A stretch of DNA of 64,000 nt from Granulicatella seriolae (GTDB taxonomy: Bacteria; Bacillota; Bacilli; Lactobacillales; Aerococcaceae). The notes beneath the pieces were generated by a model. The model was not told the origin of the DNA and did not search any database. It was given only the letters and a program-made list of their open reading frames with translations. Position numbers and translations under genes: made by a program. Positions 46,104-54,968 of this stretch are shown here, piece by piece; position 1 is the stretch's first letter, and the number at the start of each line of letters is the position of its first letter. The stretch is taken from positions 1-64,000 of the forward strand of contig NZ_JANHNZ010000002.1 in NCBI RefSeq assembly GCF_024543085.1, written 5' to 3'.

Positions 46104-46769
46104 ATGAGTATAACATATTACCTAGTGGAAAAAATCATACAATCTAAACATAAAGAGTATTATAAAATTAACAAAAAAATAGTAAAATTAACCATAGCAT
46201 TTCTAATCACATATGGATGTGGATTTATTTCTTTTTTTAAGATTAGTAATCTCTTTAGGGGAATTTTACTGTTGGTATCAATAACTTCATTGATTTATTT
46301 TTTCTATACCCAAAAGAAACTATCCAAAGAAATTCCTCAAAAAAGGAAGACTTCACCCCAAGAATTGATTATTGACATAAAAGAGTCTTTGAGAAAAGAA
46401 ACATATGTTAAATCAATTAAGGTAATAGAATTGTTACAAGAAGAAATTAGTAAAAACTTAGAAAAAGAAGAACTAGAGCAAAAAAATTTATTTAAACGAA
46501 TATCAGTGGTATTTTTTTCTATATTCTGGGCGCCCATTGTATTTCTTTCAAAAAACTTTATTGAACAACATCATTACAAACTAGTTTGGGAAGACTATAA
46601 ATTTATATCAAGCACATTATTAACAATTGCTCTACAACTGATTGGTCTTATTATTGTAGGAAATGCATTTGAGAATACTATATTCAGTACGAAAAAAAAA
46701 CTTTTATTAACTAACCGATATCTAAATGATGTTAAATATCTTTATACTCAGGAAGAATCTGTAAAATAA
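46104..46769 (+). CDS. Uncharacterised four-TM membrane protein
   Basis: This 221-residue protein has hydrophobic segments at about residues 29-46, 51-68, 133-150 and 170-192. A charged cytoplasmic helix SPQELIIDIKESLRKET and KVIELLQEEISKNLEKEELE lies between the second and third. I do not recognise its family. The ATG has a GAGG site. It is 114 bases after the HEPN-motif gene and before one shared terminator, so it is likely its partner. Such pairs often join a soluble toxin to a membrane component. Confidence 0.6.
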   Translation: MSITYYLVEKIIQSKHKEYYKINKKIVKLTIAFLITYGCGFISFFKISNLFRGILLLVSITSLIYFFYTQKKLSKEIPQKRKTSPQELIIDIKESLRKETYVKSIKVIELLQEEISKNLEKEELEQKNLFKRISVVFFSIFWAPIVFLSKNFIEQHHYKLVWEDYKFISSTLLTIALQLIGLIIVGNAFENTIFSTKKKLLLTNRYLNDVKYLYTQEESVK

Positions 46770-46817
46770 AAAAATCACTATTGGACACAACCACACCTCC
46801 TTTAGTACAATCAAAAG

Positions 46818-46861
46818 AAAAACCGTCAAACCTATCATAATGATAAGTTTAACGGTTTTTT
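46818..46861. terminator. Bidirectional terminator, probably the original guaA terminator
   Basis: AAAAACCGTCAAAC pairs with GTTTAACGGTTTTT around an AT-rich loop, with T-runs on both strands. On the minus strand it directly follows the attL sequence that restores the end of guaA, so it is likely the displaced guaA terminator. On the plus strand it ends the HEPN operon. Confidence 0.8.
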
Positions 46862-46864
46862 ATT

Positions 46865-46878
46865 ACTCCCACTCAATA
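46865..46878. other. attL of the guaA-integrated element
   Basis: ACTCCCACTCAATA equals 60938-60951 in the end of guaA. On the minus strand it continues to ATT GAG TGG GAG TAA, that is Ile-Glu-Trp-Glu-stop, the end expected of GuaA. This is strong evidence for the original chromosome junction. Confidence 0.85.
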
Positions 46879-47015
46879 AATTCCATATCATATTTGTTTC
46901 TATTTCATTCGTTTAGAAGCTGATATGTTTCTTTTTATAGTAGTTTTAACACCCATTTATAGTAGTTTAGCAAGTTTTTAGTATCAAAACAGTATCAGTA
47001 GTGATACTAATAAGA

Positions 47016-47954
47016 TTATTCCAAGTTAATATTTCTCTCGGTCAGATAAACCCTGTAATCAAATTTTAGCCAATCTATTTTGTCACCACGAGTATCATCC
47101 ATAATATCTCGAACTATCGTTATAGCGAAATGTCCATTAGTATTTAGCCATACAATTCCGTCGCCTCGCTTTGGGGTTCGTGTCCTAGAAGTAAAATCCA
47201 GTTCTTTGACATCTGGCAATTCTTCAGGTAGTTCTACTAAATCTTTGATAATTGATATATGACTAATGTTCGATGAATCATTATATGCATGTATACTAGT
47301 ATCGCTTGCCTTACTCCATTGGGTTGTAAAAGAGAACTCACCCGTACCGAATGTATATTTTTTGTCGTTATTCGAATAGTCAAACTCAACCGTTCCTGTT
47401 AACTCTGGATTAATATACATAGATCGATTTATTTTTGTATTAACAATTATCTCGTTCCCGAGGATAGCTTCAAAGGGGTTAGATCCTCCTTGAGATTTTA
47501 AAGAATCATCAACATTAAATACATGCTCTAAAAGCTCTCGAATTTTTTCGATTCCATTTTTATCCTGACCATTAAGTATCACATCACTAAAATCAGAATA
47601 CCATCTCCCACTTAAAAAATTAGGAAGTGTTTTCTCCTGATTATTTTTTATGATAGGAATGATAAAATCTGTTTTGTCACTTACCTTAATAATATCAATT
47701 TCTTTTCCTACGCCTGTCATTGGGTCATTCGTCTTCTTTAGGTATTCTCCTGAACATATACACAAAACATATTTGCTTTCATTTAAACCCTGCTTCATAT
47801 AATTCTCAAGATTACTACCCAAAAAAACTTCGTATTTGTCTATTAAAGCCTCTACACCATTCGCGCATAAAATACTATGCAGTTTACGCACCCAATTATT
47901 ATGTTCATCACTATCCCAAGAATATGAAATGAAAACCATAGGTTTTGTACTCAT
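47016..47954 (-). CDS. SEFIR/TIR-domain protein
   Basis: The 312-residue protein has an N-terminal SEFIR/TIR fold (about 1-150) with VFISYSWDSDEHNNWVRKL, LIDKYEVFLGSNLENY, VLCICSGEYLKK and DFIIPIIKNN. The C-terminal half, with ITIVRDIMDDTRGDKIDWL, is not recognised. TIR-type proteins in bacteria often degrade NAD+ or signal in antiphage defence. It follows the type III res gene by 42 bases on the same strand, the last cargo gene before attL. The ATG has GAAGGG before it. Confidence 0.8.
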   Translation of the reverse strand: MSTKPMVFISYSWDSDEHNNWVRKLHSILCANGVEALIDKYEVFLGSNLENYMKQGLNESKYVLCICSGEYLKKTNDPMTGVGKEIDIIKVSDKTDFIIPIIKNNQEKTLPNFLSGRWYSDFSDVILNGQDKNGIEKIRELLEHVFNVDDSLKSQGGSNPFEAILGNEIIVNTKINRSMYINPELTGTVEFDYSNNDKKYTFGTGEFSFTTQWSKASDTSIHAYNDSSNISHISIIKDLVELPEELPDVKELDFTSRTRTPKRGDGIVWLNTNGHFAITIVRDIMDDTRGDKIDWLKFDYRVYLTERNINLE

Positions 47955-47996
47955 GATATAATTTCCCTTCTAAAGTATTTTTGTTTCATTGATATA

Positions 47997-50651
47997 TTAT
48001 ACCTCCTCAAATCTCATAGCCAAGTTCATAAAACTAGAGCTGTTCTTTATTTCACCAGCTGGGATAAATACATATTTCCATGCCTTATAGCCATTCTCTA
48101 AGCACCATTTGGTCGCATGAGAGCAGTATTGAATTGCTCGCTCTTTCTTGGCAATGACATCTGCATCCTCAAGCATATTTTCACCTTTGACTTCAACCAG
48201 ATAAATTGTCTCATCGGTTTCAACTACAAAGTCTGGTTCATATCTCTTGCCACGATTGTAGTAAATCTTAAACTCGTTAGCATTAGGTCTAAGCCAATTA
48301 ACAACATCGGAATCATTTTCTAATACACGAGCGAATATAAGCTCTGGTCTACTATCAAATTTAGCTTGAGCAAATACTCCTTTGCGAATACCATCAAATA
48401 GATTACTTGTTAATGCTCCTTGCGGCTCTTCAAAAAGCTGCCTTATAACCTCATACTGGTATCTTGTTGTTAGGTTAGTCTTTTGAACATCAACTACTTC
48501 TTCTTCAATCTCCCCAGAAGAGAAGTAGAAATGGTTTGGAAGAATCATTTGTTTATAAATCTTTCCAACTATATCCCTCTTATTCATCATGATGATATTT
48601 TTCATACCATCTTCGCCATAGCGACCTTCATAGTGTTCTTTAACCTGAGAAATTAATTTAAACAAAAGGGAAGAGCACTTCTCGTAATCAATCTCAGATT
48701 TTTCTCTCAAATCTTTTAGCAATTCTTTTTCAACATTATAAGACGAGAAATTAATCATTTCTCCCTGAATTAAAGATCGTTCGCTAGTGTTCTCCAAGTT
48801 TTGAATCAATAGTTCTTCTCGAACTGGCACATGGGTGAACATACTAAATTCTAGGTCAAAGTCAACAAATTCATAGGTTTCAGCCCCTGTTCCAACCACA
48901 CTAAGAATTGGTATAGGAATAAATTGACTGACAACATCGGTTCTATATTCTTCAGTTTTTCCTTCAATATACCACTCTAAGGTCTGTCCATTTTCTACAA
49001 ATAGAAATCCTACCTGTTCGTGTTTCTTAACTTCTTCAAAAACCTTACGAGTTACCTCTTCCTTTGAAGGAGTAACTCTACGATTAGCATTATCAACAAA
49101 CGCCTTTTCAACCTCTTCACGAACGATTGTATTTATCTTTTTTACTTGCTCTTTGGTTTCTGTTGTTTTTTCTAATCCTAATTGTGCAAATAGATTTTCA
49201 GCAAATTCAAATGTCGATTCTGGTTCTTTAATCGTAAGTTCTGTCTCTTTTACTTTCTGTTTAACCAAATCTTCAACCTTTATGACATTACCAGCCTTAA
49301 AGATGGAATCTCCCTTTTGTGCTTCTGTAAGGATTTCCTCAAACTTGTCATGAGCAGTAAGCATTACGGAATCAATATTTTTAACACCTGTTCTTTGACC
49401 GAATGGAAGCCTTAACCCTCTGCCTACCATCTGTTCACGAAGAATTTTGGAAGCGGCAGTCCTAAGTGGAACAATGGTATAAAGATTATTGACATCCCAG
49501 CCTTCTTTGAGCATATCAACATGAATCACAATTTCTATAGGATTGTCTTGTTCTTCTACTTTTTGAAGCAAATCAACTGCCCCATCTTTCTTGGCTTTCG
49601 GAAGATTTGAGTGAATGAGAAGAGTCTTATATTGATAATCACCATTGGAGAAAGCTGTGCTCGTCACATAGTTATAAATCTTTGTGGCATGGTCGGTATC
49701 TTTACAAACTACCATCATAAATGGCTTTACAACTTTCTCGTTGTTGTCTAGACCATAAATCTCAAGCTCTTGTTTGATTGTTTCATGGCAAAGCAGACCA
49801 TCAGATAACATTGTATGATCTAATTCATCTTCACCAAAATTCTTGAAATCAATATCTTGCCTTGTAACCGCATAAGGAGTCCTTGTATATCCATCTGAAA
49901 TAGAAGCAGACAGAGGATATTCGTAAACAGCGTTCTTAAAAGGAACTTGTTTTGCTCCTTTGTTGTAGTAAGGTGTTGCTGTCAACTCTAAGCCAAGTAT
50001 CGGGTTCAATTCATTGAGGGATAAAGCTCCCCTATCCGCATGATAATGATGAGATTCATCCATGATCATAACTAGGTCATCTAACTGTGCTAGTTGATTG
50101 AAAAAGGAATCCCCTAAGTATTCGTTAATTGCTCTCATTTTTGCATTTTCAGAATTGAACTTATCAATATTAAAAACATAGATTTTCACATCAGAATCAA
50201 ATAAATCAATCTGCTTATCTCTATAATCATCATCAGCAATGATTCTTGGTGGGTTATCAAAACAGCCAATACCATTGAAGACATATTTAGGATTTGCTGG
50301 GTTGCCTAAGTCTTGTTTGAGCTTGTCATATACAATTTTACCAGGGGCGACAACAAAGAAATTCTTCACTCCATAATTCGTATATAGATAAGTGATAAAA
50401 GTCCCCATCAGCCTTGTTTTACCTACACCAGTAGCCAAGACAAAAGCTAAGGACATGAAGTCCCTCTCAAAATCAATACAGATAGGATAACGCTTCTTAA
50501 CTTCTTCAAGAGCAACTTCTAAGTTCATATTCTTAGTTGGGTGAACATAGTTGAAAATATCATCTAAAATCTCTAAGGCTCTTCTCTGAGGTTTACGAAG
50601 TGACATAACACCGCTAATGTAATCAATGGTGTACTGGTCAAAATTATTCAT
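47997..50651 (-). CDS. Type III restriction enzyme, Res subunit
   Basis: This 884-residue subunit has SF2 helicase motifs (FVLATGVGKTRLMGT, VMIMDESHHYHADRG, SKILREQMVGRGLRLPFG) and a C-terminal PD-(D/E)xK nuclease EPDFVVETDETIYLVEVKG near 810. With Mod it translocates or diffuses on DNA and cuts beside unmethylated sites. The ATG at 50651 (MNNFDQY) follows GAGGAGG. An earlier ATG nine codons upstream lies in the mod gene end. Overlap with mod by eight bases suggests coupling. Confidence 0.93.
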   Translation of the reverse strand: MNNFDQYTIDYISGVMSLRKPQRRALEILDDIFNYVHPTKNMNLEVALEEVKKRYPICIDFERDFMSLAFVLATGVGKTRLMGTFITYLYTNYGVKNFFVVAPGKIVYDKLKQDLGNPANPKYVFNGIGCFDNPPRIIADDDYRDKQIDLFDSDVKIYVFNIDKFNSENAKMRAINEYLGDSFFNQLAQLDDLVMIMDESHHYHADRGALSLNELNPILGLELTATPYYNKGAKQVPFKNAVYEYPLSASISDGYTRTPYAVTRQDIDFKNFGEDELDHTMLSDGLLCHETIKQELEIYGLDNNEKVVKPFMMVVCKDTDHATKIYNYVTSTAFSNGDYQYKTLLIHSNLPKAKKDGAVDLLQKVEEQDNPIEIVIHVDMLKEGWDVNNLYTIVPLRTAASKILREQMVGRGLRLPFGQRTGVKNIDSVMLTAHDKFEEILTEAQKGDSIFKAGNVIKVEDLVKQKVKETELTIKEPESTFEFAENLFAQLGLEKTTETKEQVKKINTIVREEVEKAFVDNANRRVTPSKEEVTRKVFEEVKKHEQVGFLFVENGQTLEWYIEGKTEEYRTDVVSQFIPIPILSVVGTGAETYEFVDFDLEFSMFTHVPVREELLIQNLENTSERSLIQGEMINFSSYNVEKELLKDLREKSEIDYEKCSSLLFKLISQVKEHYEGRYGEDGMKNIIMMNKRDIVGKIYKQMILPNHFYFSSGEIEEEVVDVQKTNLTTRYQYEVIRQLFEEPQGALTSNLFDGIRKGVFAQAKFDSRPELIFARVLENDSDVVNWLRPNANEFKIYYNRGKRYEPDFVVETDETIYLVEVKGENMLEDADVIAKKERAIQYCSHATKWCLENGYKAWKYVFIPAGEIKNSSSFMNLAMRFEEV

Positions 50652-52335
50652 CACATTCATCCTCCTCGTCATCTTCATAAACAGGAGGATTTACAATATT
50701 TAAGTTGTAATCATCTTTCCCAAACTCGCATTTTTCAAGAAGCATTTGAGGAATCTTCTTAATCTTGATATTAGAGAACTGATACTCCGCTTTTTGGTCA
50801 TAGGACTTACAAGCAATAATCAAGAACTCACCATCTTCCATTGATTCGTGAATTCCAGCCAAGAAGTTCACATCAATATGTCTTGTGGTGACGAATAGGA
50901 ATGATTTTTCATTTCCTCTAGATTGCTTCCAGAAGTATTCTTCTGATGGATAGAATTCAAAGCCTTCATGAAGTGCAACAGCACTGGCAAGCATTTCAGC
51001 ACTATAATCTTTATTAATGATTGGCTCACCAAAAGCATCTGTATTAATAAGAGTAGGAGCTAATTCATAAAAACGATAGCCACCCCCACCTTGCCAATCG
51101 ACAGACTTCGTAATTCCGCTTCTTTCAGCTCCAGCGATTATACTGTCTAATCTTATTTTACTATGGGTATAAGCTTGATTACCCATTTCTACACCTATCC
51201 ATCTACGGTTCATCTTGTGAGCAACTGCGGCTGTTGTTCCAGAGCCTAAGAAGGAGTCTAGAACAATATCACCTGGTTTTGTTGACATCTCTATGCATCT
51301 TCTCAGAAGTTTTTCGGGTTTTTTACCTTTTGGAAATGACACTCCACCTTCTGAAGCCAGACCTTCAACTGAGATATCAAGCCAAATATCGGTAACCAAT
51401 TTTGCAGGTAACAGTTGTCCATCCAATTCACTTAGTCTTTCACGATAATAAATAACACGTTCCCCACCAATAAACATATAATCCATGTCATCATCAGGAT
51501 GCCGTACTATTTTATTTTTCAACCCTTTTGAAATTGCTATAGTTTCTTTTCTTTTAAGTAACGCTCCTCCGCTGACTGATGCTGTTCTAAAGACTCTTTC
51601 TGCATTTTCTATAGCGTAGTTAGCAACCATTATATCGAAAGAGTCATGCAACTCTTTTTTAGCAGCCTTGCTGGATTCAAATCCATTTTCACGAGCAACT
51701 ACTGTATTTATATTTTCCCAATACCAGTCACTTTCTTCTGCCTCAGTATTAAAGAACACCCATTTATATTGTGTATCATATTCACGTTCAATTAATAATG
51801 ATGCTTTATCTATTTCAAATTCACTTCTGTTTTTGGCATAAAACAGAATATGGTTAGCTTGTTTAAAAATCATATCTGAAGTACTTTTGAAACCAAATGA
51901 TTCATTTGTAGAAACGATTATTTCATTCAAATAGTTGGATCTTCCAAAAATTTCATCCATCAGAACTTTACAGTATGCAGCTTCAGAATCATCTAAGTTA
52001 ACAAAAATTACCCCTTCATTTGATAATAACTTATGCAGTAATTTGAACCTAGTGTGCATAAGATTAAGCCAAATACTATGTTCCAAGTTGTCATCATAAT
52101 GCTCAAATGCTTTTCCTGTATTAAAAGGCGGATCGATATAAATACATTTCACCTGACCTGCATATTTCTTTTCTAGGGCTTTTAATGCAAGCAGATTATC
52201 GCCATGAATCAAGATATTTTCGGTGTTTTCGTCATGCTCTGTATTTGAAAGCTCTTTATTTTCTATTAATAGTCTTGGTTCAACTGAGATTTTATCTTCT
52301 TTCCCATACCAAGTTAATTCCAACTTATTCGCCAT
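50644..52335 (-). CDS. Type III restriction-modification methyltransferase, Mod subunit
   Basis: This 563-residue N6-adenine methyltransferase of the beta class has the catalytic DPPF at 68-71 before the SAM-binding motif DSFLGSGTTAAVAHKMNR near 370 and RWIGVEMGNQAYTHSKIR. The central region is the target-recognition domain. It ends in a very acidic tail (YEDDEEDECDE). It modifies host DNA and gives the Res complex its specificity. The ATG follows AAGGTGGCGATGGA, thirteen bases after the XRE gene stop. Confidence 0.94.
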   Translation of the reverse strand: MANKLELTWYGKEDKISVEPRLLIENKELSNTEHDENTENILIHGDNLLALKALEKKYAGQVKCIYIDPPFNTGKAFEHYDDNLEHSIWLNLMHTRFKLLHKLLSNEGVIFVNLDDSEAAYCKVLMDEIFGRSNYLNEIIVSTNESFGFKSTSDMIFKQANHILFYAKNRSEFEIDKASLLIEREYDTQYKWVFFNTEAEESDWYWENINTVVARENGFESSKAAKKELHDSFDIMVANYAIENAERVFRTASVSGGALLKRKETIAISKGLKNKIVRHPDDDMDYMFIGGERVIYYRERLSELDGQLLPAKLVTDIWLDISVEGLASEGGVSFPKGKKPEKLLRRCIEMSTKPGDIVLDSFLGSGTTAAVAHKMNRRWIGVEMGNQAYTHSKIRLDSIIAGAERSGITKSVDWQGGGGYRFYELAPTLINTDAFGEPIINKDYSAEMLASAVALHEGFEFYPSEEYFWKQSRGNEKSFLFVTTRHIDVNFLAGIHESMEDGEFLIIACKSYDQKAEYQFSNIKIKKIPQMLLEKCEFGKDDYNLNIVNPPVYEDDEEDECDE

Positions 52336-52347
52336 TCCATCGCCACC

Positions 52348-52977
52348 TTATTTTTTCTTTTTTCGTTTTGTATTATCTGGAGTACTTTCTAGTTTCGCCA
52401 TTATTCCTTTTACGTCGTGACCTTTTTCAGCCATTGATTCTAGAAAAGCCTGTTTGTCATCTTGCCTTTGTGCTCGGTCGATATATTTCTTGTAAGAGGT
52501 ACTTGCCCCATTTTGACGATTGAATTTATAGTTTTCGTCCATGCTATCCGGCCAGTTAGCTTTCCAGTCCTCATATTCTTCCCAAGTGATTTCCTCATCC
52601 ATGAAGCGATTTTGCATCTGCCTCCAAGCATTCAGAGCTTGATCCATTTTTAGTATGTTATGTCCTAAGAAAGCAACTGTATGAATCTCTGTATCAGCCA
52701 TCCTAGATTTGCCGATTGCCATTGGGATTGAATCCTCAAGCTTAAACAGAAGTCTTACCACCTCGTTAAAATCATAGGGATATGCTGGATCTTTGAAATA
52801 TTCAGGCTTTACATCTAAAGCTTCAGCAATGTTATACAGTGTATCGTCTTTGGGATTTCTCATATCTAACTCATATTGTCGGATACGGACATCACTTAAG
52901 TTCACTTTGTCCCCTAATATCTTTTGAGTTAACCCACGTAACTCTCTAAATTTTTTAAATAAATATCCTGAAGCCAT
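52348..52977 (-). CDS. XRE-family regulator of the element
   Basis: This 209-residue protein has an N-terminal helix-turn-helix (FKKFRELRGLTQKILGDKVN with SDVRIRQYELDMRNP) and a C-terminal alpha-helical part ending in KKKK. It is the first gene of the minus-strand R-M/TIR group and is divergent from xis-int. GAAACATATTTGCTAC lies in its own leader and GAAACAAATTTGCTAC within the xis promoter. This suggests it represses both directions, much like a phage CI or R-M controller protein. The ATG has AAGGAGGATG upstream. Confidence 0.85.
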   Translation of the reverse strand: MASGYLFKKFRELRGLTQKILGDKVNLSDVRIRQYELDMRNPKDDTLYNIAEALDVKPEYFKDPAYPYDFNEVVRLLFKLEDSIPMAIGKSRMADTEIHTVAFLGHNILKMDQALNAWRQMQNRFMDEEITWEEYEDWKANWPDSMDENYKFNRQNGASTSYKKYIDRAQRQDDKQAFLESMAEKGHDVKGIMAKLESTPDNTKRKKKK

Positions 52978-52995
52978 AAGACATCCTCCTTATAC

Positions 52996-53112
52996 GAAAC
53001 ATATTTGCTACTTCTATTCTAACCGCTAGGTCATCAAAAAACAATAAAAATCTACAAAAAAACAAAAAGAAAATAAAAAAGCCTTGACAGAAACAAATTT
53101 GCTACATATAAT
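52996..53112 (+). promoter_or_regulatory. xis-int promoter with repressor operators
   Basis: TTGACA at 53084-53089, a 17-base spacer and TATAAT at 53107-53112 form a near-perfect promoter for xis. GAAACAAATTTGCTAC (53090-53105) lies within the spacer, and GAAACATATTTGCTAC (52996-53011) lies in the leader of the divergent XRE gene. A related perfect palindrome AGTAACAAATTTGTTACT is beside attR (60918-60935). Confidence 0.7.
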
Positions 53113-53163
53113 CATGATTAAGCAGAAACAAAAATGTTCCGCTCAAGAAAGGAGGAAAGCACA

Positions 53164-53349
53164 ATGGAGAAATTATTCCTAACTTCTAGAGAAGTAGCCG
53201 ATATACTAAACGTTTCGCAGCAAAAAGCTTATCAGATCATTCGTGAACTGAATGAAAAACTTGCTGAGCAAGGCTTTCTAACTCTTAGAGGGCGTATCAA
53301 CAAACAGTATTTCATGGAACAAATTTACAAGGCAAAGGGGGAAAAATAA
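53164..53349 (+). CDS. xis: Excisionase-like small DNA-binding protein
   Basis: This 61-residue protein has a winged helix-turn-helix, LFLTSREVADILNVSQQKAY, of the kind in excisionases and MerR-like regulators. The ATG at 53164 follows GGAGGAAAGCACA. An upstream ATG belongs to a longer frame with no site. It abuts the integrase gene (TAA immediately before its ATG). In such pairs it bends att DNA to direct the integrase toward excision. It is first in the rightward transcript. Confidence 0.85.
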   Translation: MEKLFLTSREVADILNVSQQKAYQIIRELNEKLAEQGFLTLRGRINKQYFMEQIYKAKGEK

Positions 53350-54435
53350 ATGCCAGCCTACAAAGATGAAAAAGCAGGGACTTGGTATGCCTCGTTCTAC
53401 TATAAGGACTGGGACAACCAAAGCCATAAGAAAATGAAAAGAGGATTTCCAACCAAGAAAGAAGCCACCACATTTGAGAGAAACTTCACCATCAAGATGT
53501 CTGGTTCTCTCAACATGACCTTCGAAAATTTCTATGAGCTCTACAAAGATGATGTCAAAGAGACGGTTCGGCTAAATACATGGATGAGTAAAGAGCATAT
53601 GATTAGAACAAAAGTTTTACCCTTCTTCGGAGAACTTAAAATGAATGAGATTAAGCCTGTAACTGTAAAGAAATGGCACAATGTTCTGATGACGATGGAA
53701 AATGCTGAAGGGAACACCTATAAGCCAACCTATCTAAAAAGCATTCATGCCCAGCTCAGTGCAATTTTTAATCACGCCGTTACCTTCTATGGCTTAAGGC
53801 AAAATCCATGTAAAGTTACTGGTCGTATCGGAAAAAGAAAAAGTGATGATGAAGTTGAGTTTTGGACGAAAGAAGAATATTTGAAGTTTTCAGAAGCCAT
53901 TAAAGACAAGGATGTTTCATTCTATGCCTTTGAGATTTTGTACTGGACTGGGATTCGACTTGGCGAATTAAGAGCTTTGACAAAACCTGATTTTGATTTT
54001 GAAAAAAAGACGATGAGAATCAGTAAATCAACCCAAACCATCCAAGGAAAAGAAGTCGTGACCGACCCCAAGACAGCCAAAAGCAAGAGAACAATAACAT
54101 TGCCAGATTTTTTAGTTGATGAGCTAAAAGACTACTTCCTAAAAATTGAATACTTTGAAGATGAAGTTCCTATCTTCCCAAAATGCAAGAGCTATTTTAA
54201 CAAAGAAATGGATCGTGGAATTAAGATTGCTGGCGTTAAAAGAATCAAGCTTCATGCCCTTCGTCATAGCCATATATCACTACTAATTGAAATGGGATTC
54301 ACCCCAGTAGATATTGCAGCTAGAACTGGTCATGAAAGTCTCAAGGTACTCATGGACTATGGTCATATGTTCCCCAATAAGCAAGTCGATATGGCAAACA
54401 GACTAAATAAGGAGACTGGCAATGAAAGCTCCTAA
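53350..54435 (+). CDS. int: Tyrosine integrase of the element
   Basis: This 361-residue site-specific recombinase has an N-terminal AP2-like arm-binding domain (WYASFYYKDWDNQSHKKMKR), a SAM-like core-binding domain (about 60-160) and a catalytic domain. Active residues are Arg in YWTGIRLGELRAL, HALRHSH (H-x-x-R), the GH in AARTGHESL and Tyr in MDYGHMFP. It would recombine the att sequence at the guaA end. It is adjacent to xis and overlaps the next gene by 14 bases. Confidence 0.94.
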   Translation: MPAYKDEKAGTWYASFYYKDWDNQSHKKMKRGFPTKKEATTFERNFTIKMSGSLNMTFENFYELYKDDVKETVRLNTWMSKEHMIRTKVLPFFGELKMNEIKPVTVKKWHNVLMTMENAEGNTYKPTYLKSIHAQLSAIFNHAVTFYGLRQNPCKVTGRIGKRKSDDEVEFWTKEEYLKFSEAIKDKDVSFYAFEILYWTGIRLGELRALTKPDFDFEKKTMRISKSTQTIQGKEVVTDPKTAKSKRTITLPDFLVDELKDYFLKIEYFEDEVPIFPKCKSYFNKEMDRGIKIAGVKRIKLHALRHSHISLLIEMGFTPVDIAARTGHESLKVLMDYGHMFPNKQVDMANRLNKETGNESS

Positions 54436-54871
54436 ATTCCCAAGCTACAAAGAAGTAGTTGAAAAGAAAAAAACACAGGCAGAAAGGCTTACAAAAGCCC
54501 AGTGGAAAGCTTTAGAAGAAAATAAAATTGAGATTCGTAAAGAGCAACACAAAGAATCTGATAAAAACAGAATTCTCTCCACTACCATTGCCTTTAGAGT
54601 TTCTGAGGAAGATAGAGAGAAGATATTTGCAAAGATTGCTCTATCAGGACTTTCAAGGCAAGAGTATATGACAAAAGCGATTCTTTCAGCACCAATTGAA
54701 GTGATAGCAACTCAAAATATTATTGATAGATGTCAAAGTGGAATCCTATCCATTTATGAAGAGCTCAGTCGATTGAGCAGTTACAAGGATTTATCAGAAG
54801 AAAAGCAAAGTGAGTTAGAAACCATACTAGAGATTATAAAAGCAGCAATAAAAAACGCCCCCAGCACCTAA
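54422..54871 (+). CDS. Mobilization accessory (MobC-like) protein
   Basis: This 149-residue basic, helical protein has RILSTTIAFRVSEEDREKIF followed by AKIALSGLSRQEYMTKAIL. That is the ribbon-helix-helix pattern of relaxosome accessory proteins in the MobC family. Its gene overlaps the integrase end by 14 bases. It may bind the oriT or regulate the replication operon downstream. It differs from the second MobC-like gene at 57147, so the element has two such proteins. Confidence 0.65.
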   Translation: MKAPKFPSYKEVVEKKKTQAERLTKAQWKALEENKIEIRKEQHKESDKNRILSTTIAFRVSEEDREKIFAKIALSGLSRQEYMTKAILSAPIEVIATQNIIDRCQSGILSIYEELSRLSSYKDLSEEKQSELETILEIIKAAIKNAPST

Positions 54872-54885
54872 GCAGAGGGCAAGAT

Positions 54886-54942
54886 GGAAGTACACTTGGT
54901 AAACCATCCCTAAGCAAGATTAGTTTACCAGCTTGTACCTCC
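54886..54942. repeat. 20-bp inverted repeat before the primase-like gene
   Basis: GGAAGTACACTTGGTAAACC (54886-54905) is nearly the complement of GTTTACCAGCTTGTACCTCC (54923-54942), with a 17-base spacer. It lies between the MobC-like gene and the primase-like gene and may be an operator, an origin of replication or a transcription-stop hairpin without T-run. Confidence 0.6.
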
Positions 54943-54968
54943 GTTAGCAATAAAAACAGGAGGAACAG

